From Sphingobacteriaceae bacterium (GTDB taxonomy: Bacteria > Bacteroidota > Bacteroidia > B-17B0 > Aurantibacillaceae): 64,000 bases of DNA. Shown here piece by piece: positions 42,456-51,192 of this stretch; position 1 is the first letter of the stretch; every line of letters starts with the position of its first letter. Under the pieces are notes generated by a model, which made no database searches, was not told the origin of the DNA, and was given only the letters and a program-made list of their open reading frames with translations. A program made the translations under genes and the position numbers. Location: contig JADJXI010000017.1 of NCBI GenBank assembly GCA_016715905.1, positions 496,001-560,000 on the forward strand, given 5' to 3'.

Positions 42456-43001
42456 TTAGCTTGTGCTTGCCAGCGCTAATTTTACTTTTTCAATTACATG
42501 TAAGAAATCTTTTTTTAGTTCTTCGTTAATTATTCCGTTTGCTTCACTAAAATTTTCCTGAAACTTAGGTAAAGAAAAACTTCCCACAATATTGGCACCC
42601 ATCCTCGGATAATAATTTTTTGCAGCTTCTAAAACGGTTAATCCTCCTCTTGCACCGGGCGCTGTAGAAAGTAAAAGCATGGCTTTGTTCCCCCATGTTT
42701 TTCTCTCTTTAATTCGCGAAGTCCAATCCACTAAATTTTTAAATCCAACATTGTAAGAGCCGTTATTTTCTGCAAGAGAAATAATGATTAAATCGCAACT
42801 ATCAATACTTTGCGCGAAGGATTTTGCAATAGGATGAATGCCATTTGCAGCTTCTTCATCCAAACTATATATTGGTAAATTTATTTCACTTACATTAATA
42901 GAATTGTTTTCGGTAGATTCAAAAAAGCCTGAAGCATATTTTGCAAATTTTCTATTAATTGAGTTTTTAGAATTGCTTCCCCCTATACTTAATAATTTCA
43001 T
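42456..43001 (-). CDS. NADPH-dependent FMN reductase family protein
   Basis: 181 aa flavodoxin-fold protein. The phosphate-binding loop GGSNSKNSINRKFAKYA at the N-terminus, LIIISLAENNGSYNVGFKNLVDW and the following ERKTWGNKAMLLLSTAPGARGG match the NAD(P)H-dependent FMN or quinone reductase (YieF/ChrR-like) family. Substrate unknown; a cytosolic reductase of quinones or metals is typical. Convergent with hutU (34-base gap without a clear terminator). Confidence 0.85.
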   Translation of the reverse strand: MKLLSIGGSNSKNSINRKFAKYASGFFESTENNSINVSEINLPIYSLDEEAANGIHPIAKSFAQSIDSCDLIIISLAENNGSYNVGFKNLVDWTSRIKERKTWGNKAMLLLSTAPGARGGLTVLEAAKNYYPRMGANIVGSFSLPKFQENFSEANGIINEELKKDFLHVIEKVKLALASTS

Positions 43002-43049
43002 TTTTAAGTATAAAGTTAATGAAACGCTTTGAATTAATTTTTAATTGTT

Positions 43050-44771
43050 TTAAAAACTATAATTAGCACTGAAGTTCCCGGTGAATTCATTAAATCCTTT
43101 AACGCTAGGGCCGGCTTGCTTTTGTAAGTATATAACACTGGCCGAAAAATTTAATTTTCCGATTTTATTATTGGAAATTTTAGGACTATAAGCCAAATTA
43201 ATTCTATGCGAAAAAAGGGCACTCGAATTTTGTTGGTTAGCAATGGAAGCATTGTAAGTACTGCCTCCGCTTAATTTCATTTTAGTGCTAAATAAACTCG
43301 TTCCTATATTAATTCCGGGACCCCAATAAATAATTTGTGTGTTTTGTGCTATCACTTCGTTTAAATTAAAAAGCGCCGAGAAGTTTAATTTGCTTTTAAT
43401 AAACATATTATTATACGATAAATTTAAATTTCGGACCACAGCTGGAATTTCTTGAGCTGACTGCATAAGTGGAACTGTATTAAAATTACCCTGTGCTTGC
43501 GAACTAATCATGTGATTTGCGTTCAACATAATATTTTGTTTAGATTTGTTGTTTCCGAATTGATGCATGGCTGTGAAATTGGCGCTTTGTGCTATCTGAT
43601 AAAAATTTAAGGTATCCAAATTATTTCTGAAAAAGGGATCTTCCTGCGGTCTTTGTTTGGTGAAGGATGTAAAATTGCTGTATCCTGCATTAAAGTTCCA
43701 TTTCATATTGGGTGCGTAATTTACGGAAGCTGATCCTACCCATCGTTTGGTGGTATTTAATTTATCTTGCTTTAAATTATTTTTTTGCAAACCTGTATTT
43801 ACATTAATATTTAATTTTCCCTGTAATAAACTTAGGTTTGGTGCAATGGTATAATTCTCAAAATCATTATTGAAATAATAAGCTCCCAAAGTTTTGTAAT
43901 CCGGCTCTACTCGTTCGTAATTAAAATTAATGCTAAATAATTTAAGTCGGTAACCCAAGCTTCCTTTGTATGCGGCAAAAAATTGTGAGGTTGCATTTAC
44001 ACTAAATAACAAAGGCATTTTGTTTTGAGGATAGGCATTCAGTTCCGGCGAAGACAATAAATTTCTGGTGATTCCGCTTAAAGCGTATTCTCCTTCCAGC
44101 GTTAAATTTTTAGACAAGGTTGTTTTGCCTCCTAAACTAATAACGGTATTTTCCATGGGCGTAATTTGTGTATTGAGTGGAACGAAGGATAAGGAATTGA
44201 TTACGTCACGGGCCGAAAAATAAATAGCTTTAATGGCATGTCCACCCCAATCGTATCCCAAACTGGCGCCATAGCCCATTCGTTTGTATGACATATTTAT
44301 GTCGTTGTTGTTTTCAAAATCATATTCTACGGCTTTTTTTAATCTGCCATACATGGCCGAAAATTTAATTTTATTCGGATTTAGCTCAATGCCGGCTCCG
44401 GAAAATAAATGTCCGCCTAAAGTATAAGGCGAAAAATTCATGCTTGTATGGCCTATGTATGCTTTGGCCCATTTGTAACTCGGACTAAAACAATTAATAT
44501 TATATGGTTGTGTATAGCTGAGTAGATTGTTGCTGTAATTAAAAGTATAAGGCAAAGATATTCCGGCAATATTTCCGCTGATGTTTCCACTTACAAAATA
44601 AGTAAACGGTTGTCTTCTGTTTTCTATGCCATCCGCATGATAAAATACAGAGGAGTAATTTAATCCTCCGTTTACTTTCAACATGTCTTTTTTACCAATT
44701 TTTTCTAAATCTTGCGCTGCAATATTTTTGGCGAAAATCGCAATTCCAATAATTATTACGGCAAACCTCAT
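43050..44771 (-). CDS. Predicted outer-membrane beta-barrel protein
   Basis: 573 aa with a signal peptide (1-19). The mature chain alternates hydrophobic and polar residues in many 9-12-residue strands and ends in a strand with C-terminal Phe (NFSANYSF), typical of outer-membrane barrels; I estimate two dozen strands. Not obviously PorP/SprF or TonB-dependent. Its ATG overlaps the TAA of the upstream T9SS cargo gene by one base (TAATG), so they form a pair and the barrel may export, anchor or receive the cargo. No finer family assignment is possible by eye. Confidence 0.65.
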   Translation of the reverse strand: MRFAVIIIGIAIFAKNIAAQDLEKIGKKDMLKVNGGLNYSSVFYHADGIENRRQPFTYFVSGNISGNIAGISLPYTFNYSNNLLSYTQPYNINCFSPSYKWAKAYIGHTSMNFSPYTLGGHLFSGAGIELNPNKIKFSAMYGRLKKAVEYDFENNNDINMSYKRMGYGASLGYDWGGHAIKAIYFSARDVINSLSFVPLNTQITPMENTVISLGGKTTLSKNLTLEGEYALSGITRNLLSSPELNAYPQNKMPLLFSVNATSQFFAAYKGSLGYRLKLFSINFNYERVEPDYKTLGAYYFNNDFENYTIAPNLSLLQGKLNINVNTGLQKNNLKQDKLNTTKRWVGSASVNYAPNMKWNFNAGYSNFTSFTKQRPQEDPFFRNNLDTLNFYQIAQSANFTAMHQFGNNKSKQNIMLNANHMISSQAQGNFNTVPLMQSAQEIPAVVRNLNLSYNNMFIKSKLNFSALFNLNEVIAQNTQIIYWGPGINIGTSLFSTKMKLSGGSTYNASIANQQNSSALFSHRINLAYSPKISNNKIGKLNFSASVIYLQKQAGPSVKGFNEFTGNFSANYSF

Positions 44772-47700
44772 TATTTATTGATGGAAAAGATTTTAGATTT
44801 AGAATCAAATTCCCCAATTACTTTTAAAAAGTAAGTTCCGTTAGGCAGTAAGGGTAAACTTATAGGCGTATGTATATAATTGGTATCGTAATAATTCTGT
44901 TGAAAAAACTTCGTCGGATTTCCATTCCAAACTTGTAAACTTACATTTTGTTTTTTGTAAAATTCAACCTGAACAAAAAATTCTCCGGAGTTAGGATTAG
45001 GAAATAAAATACAAGATTTGATTCCATTAGCATTGTATAAATCGGCTTGCAAACTATCACTTTCCAAAAATCGAATGGTTTTAGTGCTTTGTATAACGCA
45101 ATCTCCAAAAAACCCGGTCATGGTAAAATTAAAACTGCCGGTATCGGGCATTACAATTACCGGATTAAACATATCCCCTCCAATTTTAAATGCTCCTAGA
45201 GGTAAAGTCCAGTGAACAGAGTCTGGACGAGGAATACTGATATCCACCAGTACAATAGTATCCGATTTATAATTTTTGGTACTGGCTAAAAACCGGGGCT
45301 GTGGTAAATTACTGTATGCATTTATGTTGGCACTGGAAGTGATTATACATCCAAGCGAATCTTTGATATTAATTTGATAATTTCCAAAAGCTAAACCGCC
45401 ATAAACATTTTGATTGGTAAAAGCAGAACCGTTTACTGAATATTTATAAGGCGGAATTCCCCCTTTGGCATAAATTAAAAGCGTTCCCGAATTATCAATA
45501 TCACAATCTCTGAACGTGATGGTGGAATCCTGAATATCAGCAGGAACATTAACCTGAATTGTTTGTGTGCCTGCACATCCTCCCGGACCGTTAGCATTTA
45601 CGGTATAAATTTGTGTGGAAGAAGGAGTAACAATAGCGGTGCTGCTGATACTTCCGGAGCTCCAGAGATAGGAAATGCCATTTAAAGTTCCTTGAGCAAT
45701 TGCTGATAAAATAGCAATACTGTTTTTACATACCGTTGTATCGTTAGATTTGGATAAAACCAGACTTGGGGTATATACTACATTTACCGAATCAATTTTT
45801 GTGCATCCGTTTTCCGGATTAAAAGCATAATGAAAATATTTTCCCGGAGAATTTATTATGGCCGGATTGGAAGAAGAATAATTTTGTGGTCCGGACCAGG
45901 TGAGATTACAGTTTGCCGGTGCGGGTATGGCGTTTACACTTACCGAGTAAATACTACAATTGAGTTGAGGGGTATAATTGTTTATACTAATAAGAGGAGC
46001 TTGCGTGTTTTGATTGACTAATACAATCAAAGAAGAATCCACACAATTGTTAGCTGAGCGTGTTACAATTAATTTCAAATTATTTTGTGTAACTAAAGCT
46101 AAAGGATTTACAAATACAGAATTATCTGCAATGCTTTTCCAACTAATTATAACCCCCGAAGTATCCGATGCGCCCACTATATTGGTTTGTGGTTTAAAAC
46201 AGGTAATGGTATCAATGGGGATAATAGGCCCCAAATATGTATGCGAAATAATTTTTGCATTTGGAAAAATTTTAAAATTTTGTAGAGTTACCAAACCACT
46301 ATCTTTGCAGCCGTTCAAATTATCAGTAATAATCATGTGATAATCGGATGCAGATTTAGCATAAACCGGTTGAGTAGTATAACTCAAACCATTATTAATT
46401 CTCCATTCCAAAGTGGTGTTTGTGTTTGTACTGTTTGCTTGTAAAAGTGTAGAATCTGGATTACAAATTAAATTGAGTGGAGATGGGGGAAGTACAAATT
46501 CCGGTTTAAATATAATATTGACCACTAAGGTGGATGTGGTGGAATTAAGTCCGCAATCATTGCTGCCAATAACACTGAGCGTACCGTTAGTGCTTAAGGT
46601 GGTGGTTATTAATTTGGCCGTACTTCCATTTCCCAATGGAACCAAAGTGGCATTAGTTCCGGAGTATGTCCAGGTATATGTATTCGCATAACGAATTGGG
46701 GCAATAAATATTTTATCGTTTCCGTTGCTGGGCGAACATATATTTACGCTGGTATTCGGACTAGGCAAATTGCTGCCGGGATATAAAATATTATCAGAGG
46801 TGTTAATTGGGGGGAAGCAATAAATAAAAAATTCGGAGGGGATATAGTTTCTACGTTTCACATACAATTTGTTTTTGTGCATATCAAACACTTGATCTTG
46901 CCAAATCACCGGATATCCCGAAATGGTAAAAGTCCAGGGCATTAAGGTATTATTACTTAAATCCACAGCTTTAATAACGTAAGGATTAAAAAAAATATTA
47001 AACTGACTTCCGGCCACTGCCCAGTAATTTCCTTTGGCAATCATGTATTTGTCATAAAAAACAATTTTATCTACGTAAGTATTGTTAGCAAAATCACCAT
47101 TAAAATAACAACTATCGGAAGTAAGATTCAGGTTGTAATCCAACACCGCATAATTATTCCTCCATTTGTTACTTACCTGCGCAAATAAACCGGCGATGTG
47201 AATTTTATTGTTATTTAATTTCATGTCATATATAGCACTGCCGGGCGTAAACGTAACCGGAGCTGCGTTTAGTTGTCCGCTGGAAATATCCAGACTCACT
47301 AAATTTCTGCCGATAAAATTTCCGGAAACTGAAGCCGTAAAAATTCCGGATAAAATAATTTTATTGTTTACCAAGACGGAATTTTTGATATAACCCTCAA
47401 TAGCACCTTGTGCATTAAGTGGATTAGAAGCTATTAGTGAATTATAAGGAATATCAACTCCATTAAATTTGTTTTTGAGTAAAAGTGAATAATAATTAAT
47501 GCCGGAGGTAGAATCTTTTTGAAATAAGAAAACACTATCGCCCTTTAGTTCGAAAGTAGAAATTTCTTTATAAGATGGATTGGTGGCCGGTGAATAAGAC
47601 CAAATGGTACCGGGCAAAGATAAATTTTCGTTGATGCGATTGAAATAGTAGCCAAAATTCGTAAATACACTGTTATCGCTTATTTTGGTTTGGTTAGCCA

Positions 47701-48010
47701 CACCTGAATTATAATTAATGAGTGGATAAGGAGCTCCTGCAACCTGATACTTACTTTCTAGCGAGGTGAGCAAAGCATTATCGCTGTACTCATGTTTGGT
47801 GATGAGGTTATGCTGTGCAAAAAAAGAATAATTGATGGCGCAAGGAATTCCCCAGGTAGCGCATCCATTCAATAGGTTAAAGTAAATTTTATTATTGATG
47901 GAATCGTAGGCTGTACTGTTTACAGCAGCATAGGCATCACTATTCACCACAATCGGTTGGGCTAAAATAACCGATTGCAAAAGCATGAATATGACAACAA
48001 TTTTTTTCAA
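44771..48010 (-). CDS. Large T9SS type A cargo with Ig-like domains
   Basis: 1079 aa. TTG start (48008-48010) gives a proper signal peptide (MKKIVVIFMLLQSVILAQ). Residues about 20-430 look like a beta-propeller or delta-60-repeat-like region; then Ig/PKD-like domains (about 430-990) follow, including one unit near 45550-45760 (DTTVCKNSIAILSA, YLWSSG, STQIYTVNANGPGGCAG) of the same type as the repeats of the giant adhesin; the last 75 residues are a type A sorting domain (LFPNPNSGEFFVQ ... LLPNGTYFLKV). Predicted surface or secreted protein, paired with an outer-membrane barrel gene overlapping its stop. Role unknown. Confidence 0.82.
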   Translation of the reverse strand: MKKIVVIFMLLQSVILAQPIVVNSDAYAAVNSTAYDSINNKIYFNLLNGCATWGIPCAINYSFFAQHNLITKHEYSDNALLTSLESKYQVAGAPYPLINYNSGVANQTKISDNSVFTNFGYYFNRINENLSLPGTIWSYSPATNPSYKEISTFELKGDSVFLFQKDSTSGINYYSLLLKNKFNGVDIPYNSLIASNPLNAQGAIEGYIKNSVLVNNKIILSGIFTASVSGNFIGRNLVSLDISSGQLNAAPVTFTPGSAIYDMKLNNNKIHIAGLFAQVSNKWRNNYAVLDYNLNLTSDSCYFNGDFANNTYVDKIVFYDKYMIAKGNYWAVAGSQFNIFFNPYVIKAVDLSNNTLMPWTFTISGYPVIWQDQVFDMHKNKLYVKRRNYIPSEFFIYCFPPINTSDNILYPGSNLPSPNTSVNICSPSNGNDKIFIAPIRYANTYTWTYSGTNATLVPLGNGSTAKLITTTLSTNGTLSVIGSNDCGLNSTTSTLVVNIIFKPEFVLPPSPLNLICNPDSTLLQANSTNTNTTLEWRINNGLSYTTQPVYAKSASDYHMIITDNLNGCKDSGLVTLQNFKIFPNAKIISHTYLGPIIPIDTITCFKPQTNIVGASDTSGVIISWKSIADNSVFVNPLALVTQNNLKLIVTRSANNCVDSSLIVLVNQNTQAPLISINNYTPQLNCSIYSVSVNAIPAPANCNLTWSGPQNYSSSNPAIINSPGKYFHYAFNPENGCTKIDSVNVVYTPSLVLSKSNDTTVCKNSIAILSAIAQGTLNGISYLWSSGSISSTAIVTPSSTQIYTVNANGPGGCAGTQTIQVNVPADIQDSTITFRDCDIDNSGTLLIYAKGGIPPYKYSVNGSAFTNQNVYGGLAFGNYQINIKDSLGCIITSSANINAYSNLPQPRFLASTKNYKSDTIVLVDISIPRPDSVHWTLPLGAFKIGGDMFNPVIVMPDTGSFNFTMTGFFGDCVIQSTKTIRFLESDSLQADLYNANGIKSCILFPNPNSGEFFVQVEFYKKQNVSLQVWNGNPTKFFQQNYYDTNYIHTPISLPLLPNGTYFLKVIGEFDSKSKIFSINK

Positions 48011-48151
48011 GAAAATTTAGGTGCAGTTTAACCGAATTACCGTTTCAGAGTTCCCGGAAAAATCGGGGTATCAAAAATAAAAAGTTTTTTGATTTGGAGG
48101 TAAAAAGGAAATAAAAACTAGAGAAAAAAGTCGAATATTTAACAAAAAAAA

Positions 48152-48416
48152 CAGCTAAAACAGCTGAATTTATTACGCTACTAAAACTTACAAGTAAAAT
48201 GACGTTTTATTCGCTTCATAAATTCTTGCATTTGATTTTTGATCATCAGTGACCCCGAGAGGATTAACTACGTTGATCCATTAAGGACCGGCGGTTGATA
48301 ATCAAAAAGCAACGATGCTACGCATCCTAATTTATTCCGTTCGATAAACTTACAAGTAAACTTGAGGATTAACTACGTTGATCCTTAGTGCTCGAATGGA
48401 GTGGATCAAAAATCAA
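48152..48416. repeat. Mosaic repeat region with hairpins next to tRNA-Arg
   Basis: Fills most of the 48011-48517 gap. Three units each begin with a short hairpin of different stem sequence: CAGCT/AGCTG (48152-48166), GATGC-TAC-GCATC (48314-48326) and GCTGC-TAAC-GCAGC (48418-48431). Each hairpin is followed within two bases by AATTTATT(A/C)CG and then the core AAACTTACAAGTAAA (48184, 48346, 48451). A 21-bp segment, GAGGATTAACTACGTTGATC plus C, occurs at 48259-48279 and 48364-48384 and is itself an imperfect palindrome with a TAC loop. Unit 2 lacks a block of about 57 bp that units 1 and 3 carry. Positions 48011-48151 show nothing. Confidence 0.8.
48161..48265. repeat. Direct repeat copy 1 (105 bp) with duplicated tRNA-Arg 3' end
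   Basis: Nearly identical to 48428-48533; the only difference I see is AAATG versus AACTTG near the middle. Positions 48250-48265 duplicate the last 16 bases of the tRNA-Arg gene (part of the T-loop, the T-stem 3' strand, the acceptor 3' strand and the discriminator). This is the layout left by integration at a tRNA 3' end (attL/attR), but the copies are only 267 bp apart with no integrase between. Confidence 0.85.
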
Positions 48417-48427
48417 TGCTGCTAACG

Positions 48428-48533
48428 CAGCTGAATTTATTACGCTACTAAAACTTACAAGTAAACTTGACGTTTTATTCGCTTCATAAATTCTTGCATT
48501 TGATTTTTGATCATCAGTGACCCCGAGAGGATT
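48428..48533. repeat. Direct repeat copy 2 (106 bp) overlapping tRNA-Arg
   Basis: Second copy of the 105-bp repeat; its last 16 bases (48518-48533) are the 3' end of the functional tRNA-Arg gene and the other 90 are flanking DNA. The duplication therefore includes much more non-tRNA flank than tRNA sequence. Confidence 0.85.
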
Positions 48534-48591
48534 CGAACCTCCAACCAACAGAACCGGAATCTGTCATTCTATCCAGTTGAACTACGGGGCC
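48518..48591 (-). tRNA. tRNA-Arg (anticodon CCG)
   Basis: 74 nt on the minus strand. Acceptor GGCCCCG pairs with CGGGGTC (one G-U), discriminator A; anticodon stem ACAGA/TCTGT encloses the 7-base loop TTCCGGT with anticodon CCG, reading CGG; the T-arm is GGAGG-TTCGAAT-CCTCT. CCA is not encoded. All arms fold without mismatches, so the gene looks functional. It lies between the ferritin gene and the repeat mosaic. Confidence 0.96.
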
Positions 48592-48644
48592 TGAAATAAA
48601 ATGCACCATTCTTATTCACGGTTCATTTTAGTTATAAAGAAAAA

Positions 48645-49160
48645 CTATTTGCCTTCTTTTTCGGTTGTAACCGTAGCAAATGTGCTTAAATCACGATCAA
48701 AGAAATATAAACCGCCTTTATCACCGCCAATTAATTTTAGTTTGTCTACTATTTGGCGCGCCAAAGCTTCTTCTTCTATTTGCTCACTCACATACCATTG
48801 TAAAAAGTTGTGCGTGGTATAATCTTTTACTTTTAAAGTAATTTCAACCAGGTTATTAATTTCCTGGGTAACTTTTACTTCGTGTTTTAAAATTTCTTCG
48901 AATACTGATTTTACAGATTTAAAAGTAACCGGAGGTTGTTTTAAAAGAGGAACTATTCCGTGACCACCACGCTCATTTAAAAATTTAATTAATTTGAGCA
49001 TGTGAATTCTTTCTTCATCGGCATGCCCGTATAAAAAAGTTGAAATCCCATTTAAACCCTGGGTTTCGGCCCAACTGGCCATGGATAAATATAATTGAGA
49101 AGAGGAGGCTTCCAATTCAACCTGCTTATTTAAAGCGGCACTTAATTTTGCTGATAACAT
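48645..49160 (-). CDS. Ferritin (non-heme iron storage)
   Basis: 171 aa, the length of bacterial FtnA. Ferroxidase ligands are recognisable: Glu in the first helix (VELEASSSQLYLSM), the GHADEERIHMLKL segment with Glu and His, Glu in FEEILKHEVKV and the EQIEEEALARQIVDKL helix. It oxidises and stores iron in a 24-mer shell in the cytosol. The C-terminal tail beyond helix 4 (GGLYFFDRDLSTFATVT) is typical of Bacteroidota ferritins. Single gene with its own candidate promoter. Confidence 0.95.
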   Translation of the reverse strand: MLSAKLSAALNKQVELEASSSQLYLSMASWAETQGLNGISTFLYGHADEERIHMLKLIKFLNERGGHGIVPLLKQPPVTFKSVKSVFEEILKHEVKVTQEINNLVEITLKVKDYTTHNFLQWYVSEQIEEEALARQIVDKLKLIGGDKGGLYFFDRDLSTFATVTTEKEGK

Positions 49161-49174
49161 AATTTATTTTTTTA

Positions 49175-49200
49175 CAAATATACGTTTAATAGGAAATCAA
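49175..49200 (-). promoter_or_regulatory. Candidate ferritin promoter
   Basis: On the minus strand TATATTTG (49182 to 49175) matches TAnnTTTG, with TTG at 49200-49198, 15 bases upstream; the spacing is slightly short of the usual 17-23. The box ends 14 bases before ATG 49160. Confidence 0.35.
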
Positions 49201-49209
49201 TAAAATGAT

Positions 49210-50946
49210 TTAAAATCTCTTTTTAGGATTAAAAGGTTTGTTTGCTTTCTCTACTAAACTTAATATTATTTTAATTTTATTTTCATCGCTTAACAAACGC
49301 ATGGCTTCTTTCACATCGTTATCCTTTTTTAGCGCGCACTCAATTCTGCCTTTATGAAAGTAATACCGGGCCACAATTTCTTCTTCCAGGTATTTTTTAA
49401 TTTCGGCCTTATATTCAATTAAATCTAAACTCTTGTTACTTTGAATTTTATTCATGAAATTATAATATTCAGTGATCATCGAAGAAAATACAGCTTGTTC
49501 TTCAGCTTCTTCTCTTAATTCTTCCATCTTTATTTCGGCAGATGTTTTATAGGCATAATCTTTTCCTTTTAGATATTCAATAAAGTCAAAATAGTCTTTT
49601 TCGGTAAACTCAAAGCTTTGAATATCGGTAATACGAGGATTTTTATTGAAGTACTCCGTTGCATAATTGAAAATGTGATTTTTACTAGCTAAGGCTATTA
49701 AGATATCACTATACCTTTCATGTTCTACTTTAACATCGGGCATAATACCGGCACCATCATAAACTATACGTCCGTTTTTAGTTTTAAAAGCAGTAATTAA
49801 GGAATCGGGTACTTTTTCTACTCGTCCTTCTTCATTTTTATGGCTATAATCCAAGGCCTGTACGCAGCGTCCACTGGGAATATAATATTTGGCTACCGTA
49901 ACTTTTACTTTGGCATTATACATTAAATCGGTTGTTTGCTGAACCAGCCCTTTACCATAAGTTCTTTTGCCAATAATAACTGCGCGGTCTAAATCCTGCA
50001 ATGCCCCGGCAACAATCTCTGATGCAGAGGCCGAATTTTCATCAACCAATACCACCAATGGAATATTTAAATCGAGGGGATTATTTTGTGAAAAGTATGT
50101 TTTATCCCAATCGCTTATTTTACCTTTAGTGAAAACCACTTCGCGATTTTTCTCCACAAAAAAATTGACAATGTTTACTGCTTCATGTAATAACCCGCCT
50201 AAGTTCCCTCTTAAGTCGAGAATTAAATTTTTACAACCTTCGGCCTTTAATTTTAAAAAAGCATCGCGCACTTCTCCACTGCAATTATCGGTAAAGGTGT
50301 GCAGTTTAATTAATCCGGTTTGTTTATTGGGTAAGATACCTGAATAAATAACGGCCGGGGTTTTAATTTCTTCCCGCACCAAATTAAACTCAATGGGCTC
50401 GCCACCCGAAGAACGGATAACTTTTAATTTAATAGGTGTGCCGGCTGCGCCTTTTAAAAGCGGACTAATATCATCAATAGTTTTTCCTCGTACATCATTA
50501 TTATTAATGCCAACTATTTCATCGCCTGATTTTAAACCGGCTTTGTGAACCGGATAACCTTCATGCGGATCGGCAATAATTAATTTTTTATCTATTTGAA
50601 CTACTGATGAGCCAATGCCACCATATTGCCCTGTGGTCATAAACCGATAATCCTCAATATCGTTTTCGGTATAATAAACGGTATAGGGGTCGAGTGAATT
50701 GAGCATGGCATCAATACCGGTTTTCATTAATTGTCCGGGTTTGGTTCCATCTACATAACGGGCATTCAATTCGCGATACAGGGCGTTAAAAATATCCAGG
50801 TTTTTGCTGATTTCGAAGTAATCTTGATTTTGAGAACCTGTTTCGGGCTTTAATACAGACTGGCCCAAAACCTGCCCGGATTTACCTGTAATACCAACAA
50901 AAACAAATAATAAAAAGCGAAGTATAATACCCTGGTAATTAATCAT
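49210..50946 (-). CDS. S41-family C-terminal processing peptidase
   Basis: 578 aa, exported (hydrophobic leader at 8-20). A PDZ domain (about 90-170; GGIGSSVVQIDKKLIIADP and GLKSGDEIVGINNNDVRGK) precedes the S41 catalytic domain with Ser in DENSASASEIVAGALQDL and Lys in IGKRTYGKGLVQ. The C-terminal 180 residues are helical and charged, as in Bacteroidota CtpA-like proteases. Such enzymes trim periplasmic proteins or process secreted ones. The gene is divergent from queA and its leader ORF. Confidence 0.93.
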   Translation of the reverse strand: MINYQGIILRFLLFVFVGITGKSGQVLGQSVLKPETGSQNQDYFEISKNLDIFNALYRELNARYVDGTKPGQLMKTGIDAMLNSLDPYTVYYTENDIEDYRFMTTGQYGGIGSSVVQIDKKLIIADPHEGYPVHKAGLKSGDEIVGINNNDVRGKTIDDISPLLKGAAGTPIKLKVIRSSGGEPIEFNLVREEIKTPAVIYSGILPNKQTGLIKLHTFTDNCSGEVRDAFLKLKAEGCKNLILDLRGNLGGLLHEAVNIVNFFVEKNREVVFTKGKISDWDKTYFSQNNPLDLNIPLVVLVDENSASASEIVAGALQDLDRAVIIGKRTYGKGLVQQTTDLMYNAKVKVTVAKYYIPSGRCVQALDYSHKNEEGRVEKVPDSLITAFKTKNGRIVYDGAGIMPDVKVEHERYSDILIALASKNHIFNYATEYFNKNPRITDIQSFEFTEKDYFDFIEYLKGKDYAYKTSAEIKMEELREEAEEQAVFSSMITEYYNFMNKIQSNKSLDLIEYKAEIKKYLEEEIVARYYFHKGRIECALKKDNDVKEAMRLLSDENKIKIILSLVEKANKPFNPKKRF

Positions 50947-51031
50947 AAAGTGCTCAAATAGAGACCTAAAATTAGAAAAAATCTCTGTCTTGGTGGTATA
51001 AAAATGCTTATTTATCGATTTTTAGCAATAA

Positions 51032-51066
51032 TTTGATACCAAGCGCTCGAAAATGTATTAATTTTG
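51032..51066 (+). promoter_or_regulatory. Candidate promoter for the leader ORF and queA
   Basis: TTTG at 51032-51035 and TAATTTTG at 51059-51066 are separated by 23 bases, at the upper end of the known TTTG-N17..23-TAnnTTTG range. The box ends 21 bases before the leader ORF start at 51088. Confidence 0.4.
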
Positions 51067-51087
51067 CGCCCCTAATCCCGTAAGATT

Positions 51088-51192
51088 ATGCTTTCCGATT
51101 TCTCCAACCAATACAATACAAAATCAGCCTTTCTTGTGGCTTTGGAGAAAATTGAAAATCCAAAACTTCTTACCTTAAAAACTAAATCATGA
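51088..51192 (+). CDS. 34-codon ORF coupled to queA (leader peptide candidate)
   Basis: ATG to TGA, encoding MLSDFSNQYNTKSAFLVALE at the start and ending LLTLKTKS. Its stop codon overlaps the queA start as ATGA (51189-51192), so ribosomes finishing it would be placed on queA. It occupies the only space between the promoter-like box and queA. I do not recognise the peptide. It may be a small protein, an attenuating or coupling leader, or a remnant of an N-terminal coding region. Confidence 0.5.
   Translation: MLSDFSNQYNTKSAFLVALEKIENPKLLTLKTKS

Noticed and set aside
48161..48533. Intact integrative element bounded by att sites
   Set aside because: The copies are 267 bp apart and nothing between them codes for protein. 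At most it is a scar or a repeat family.
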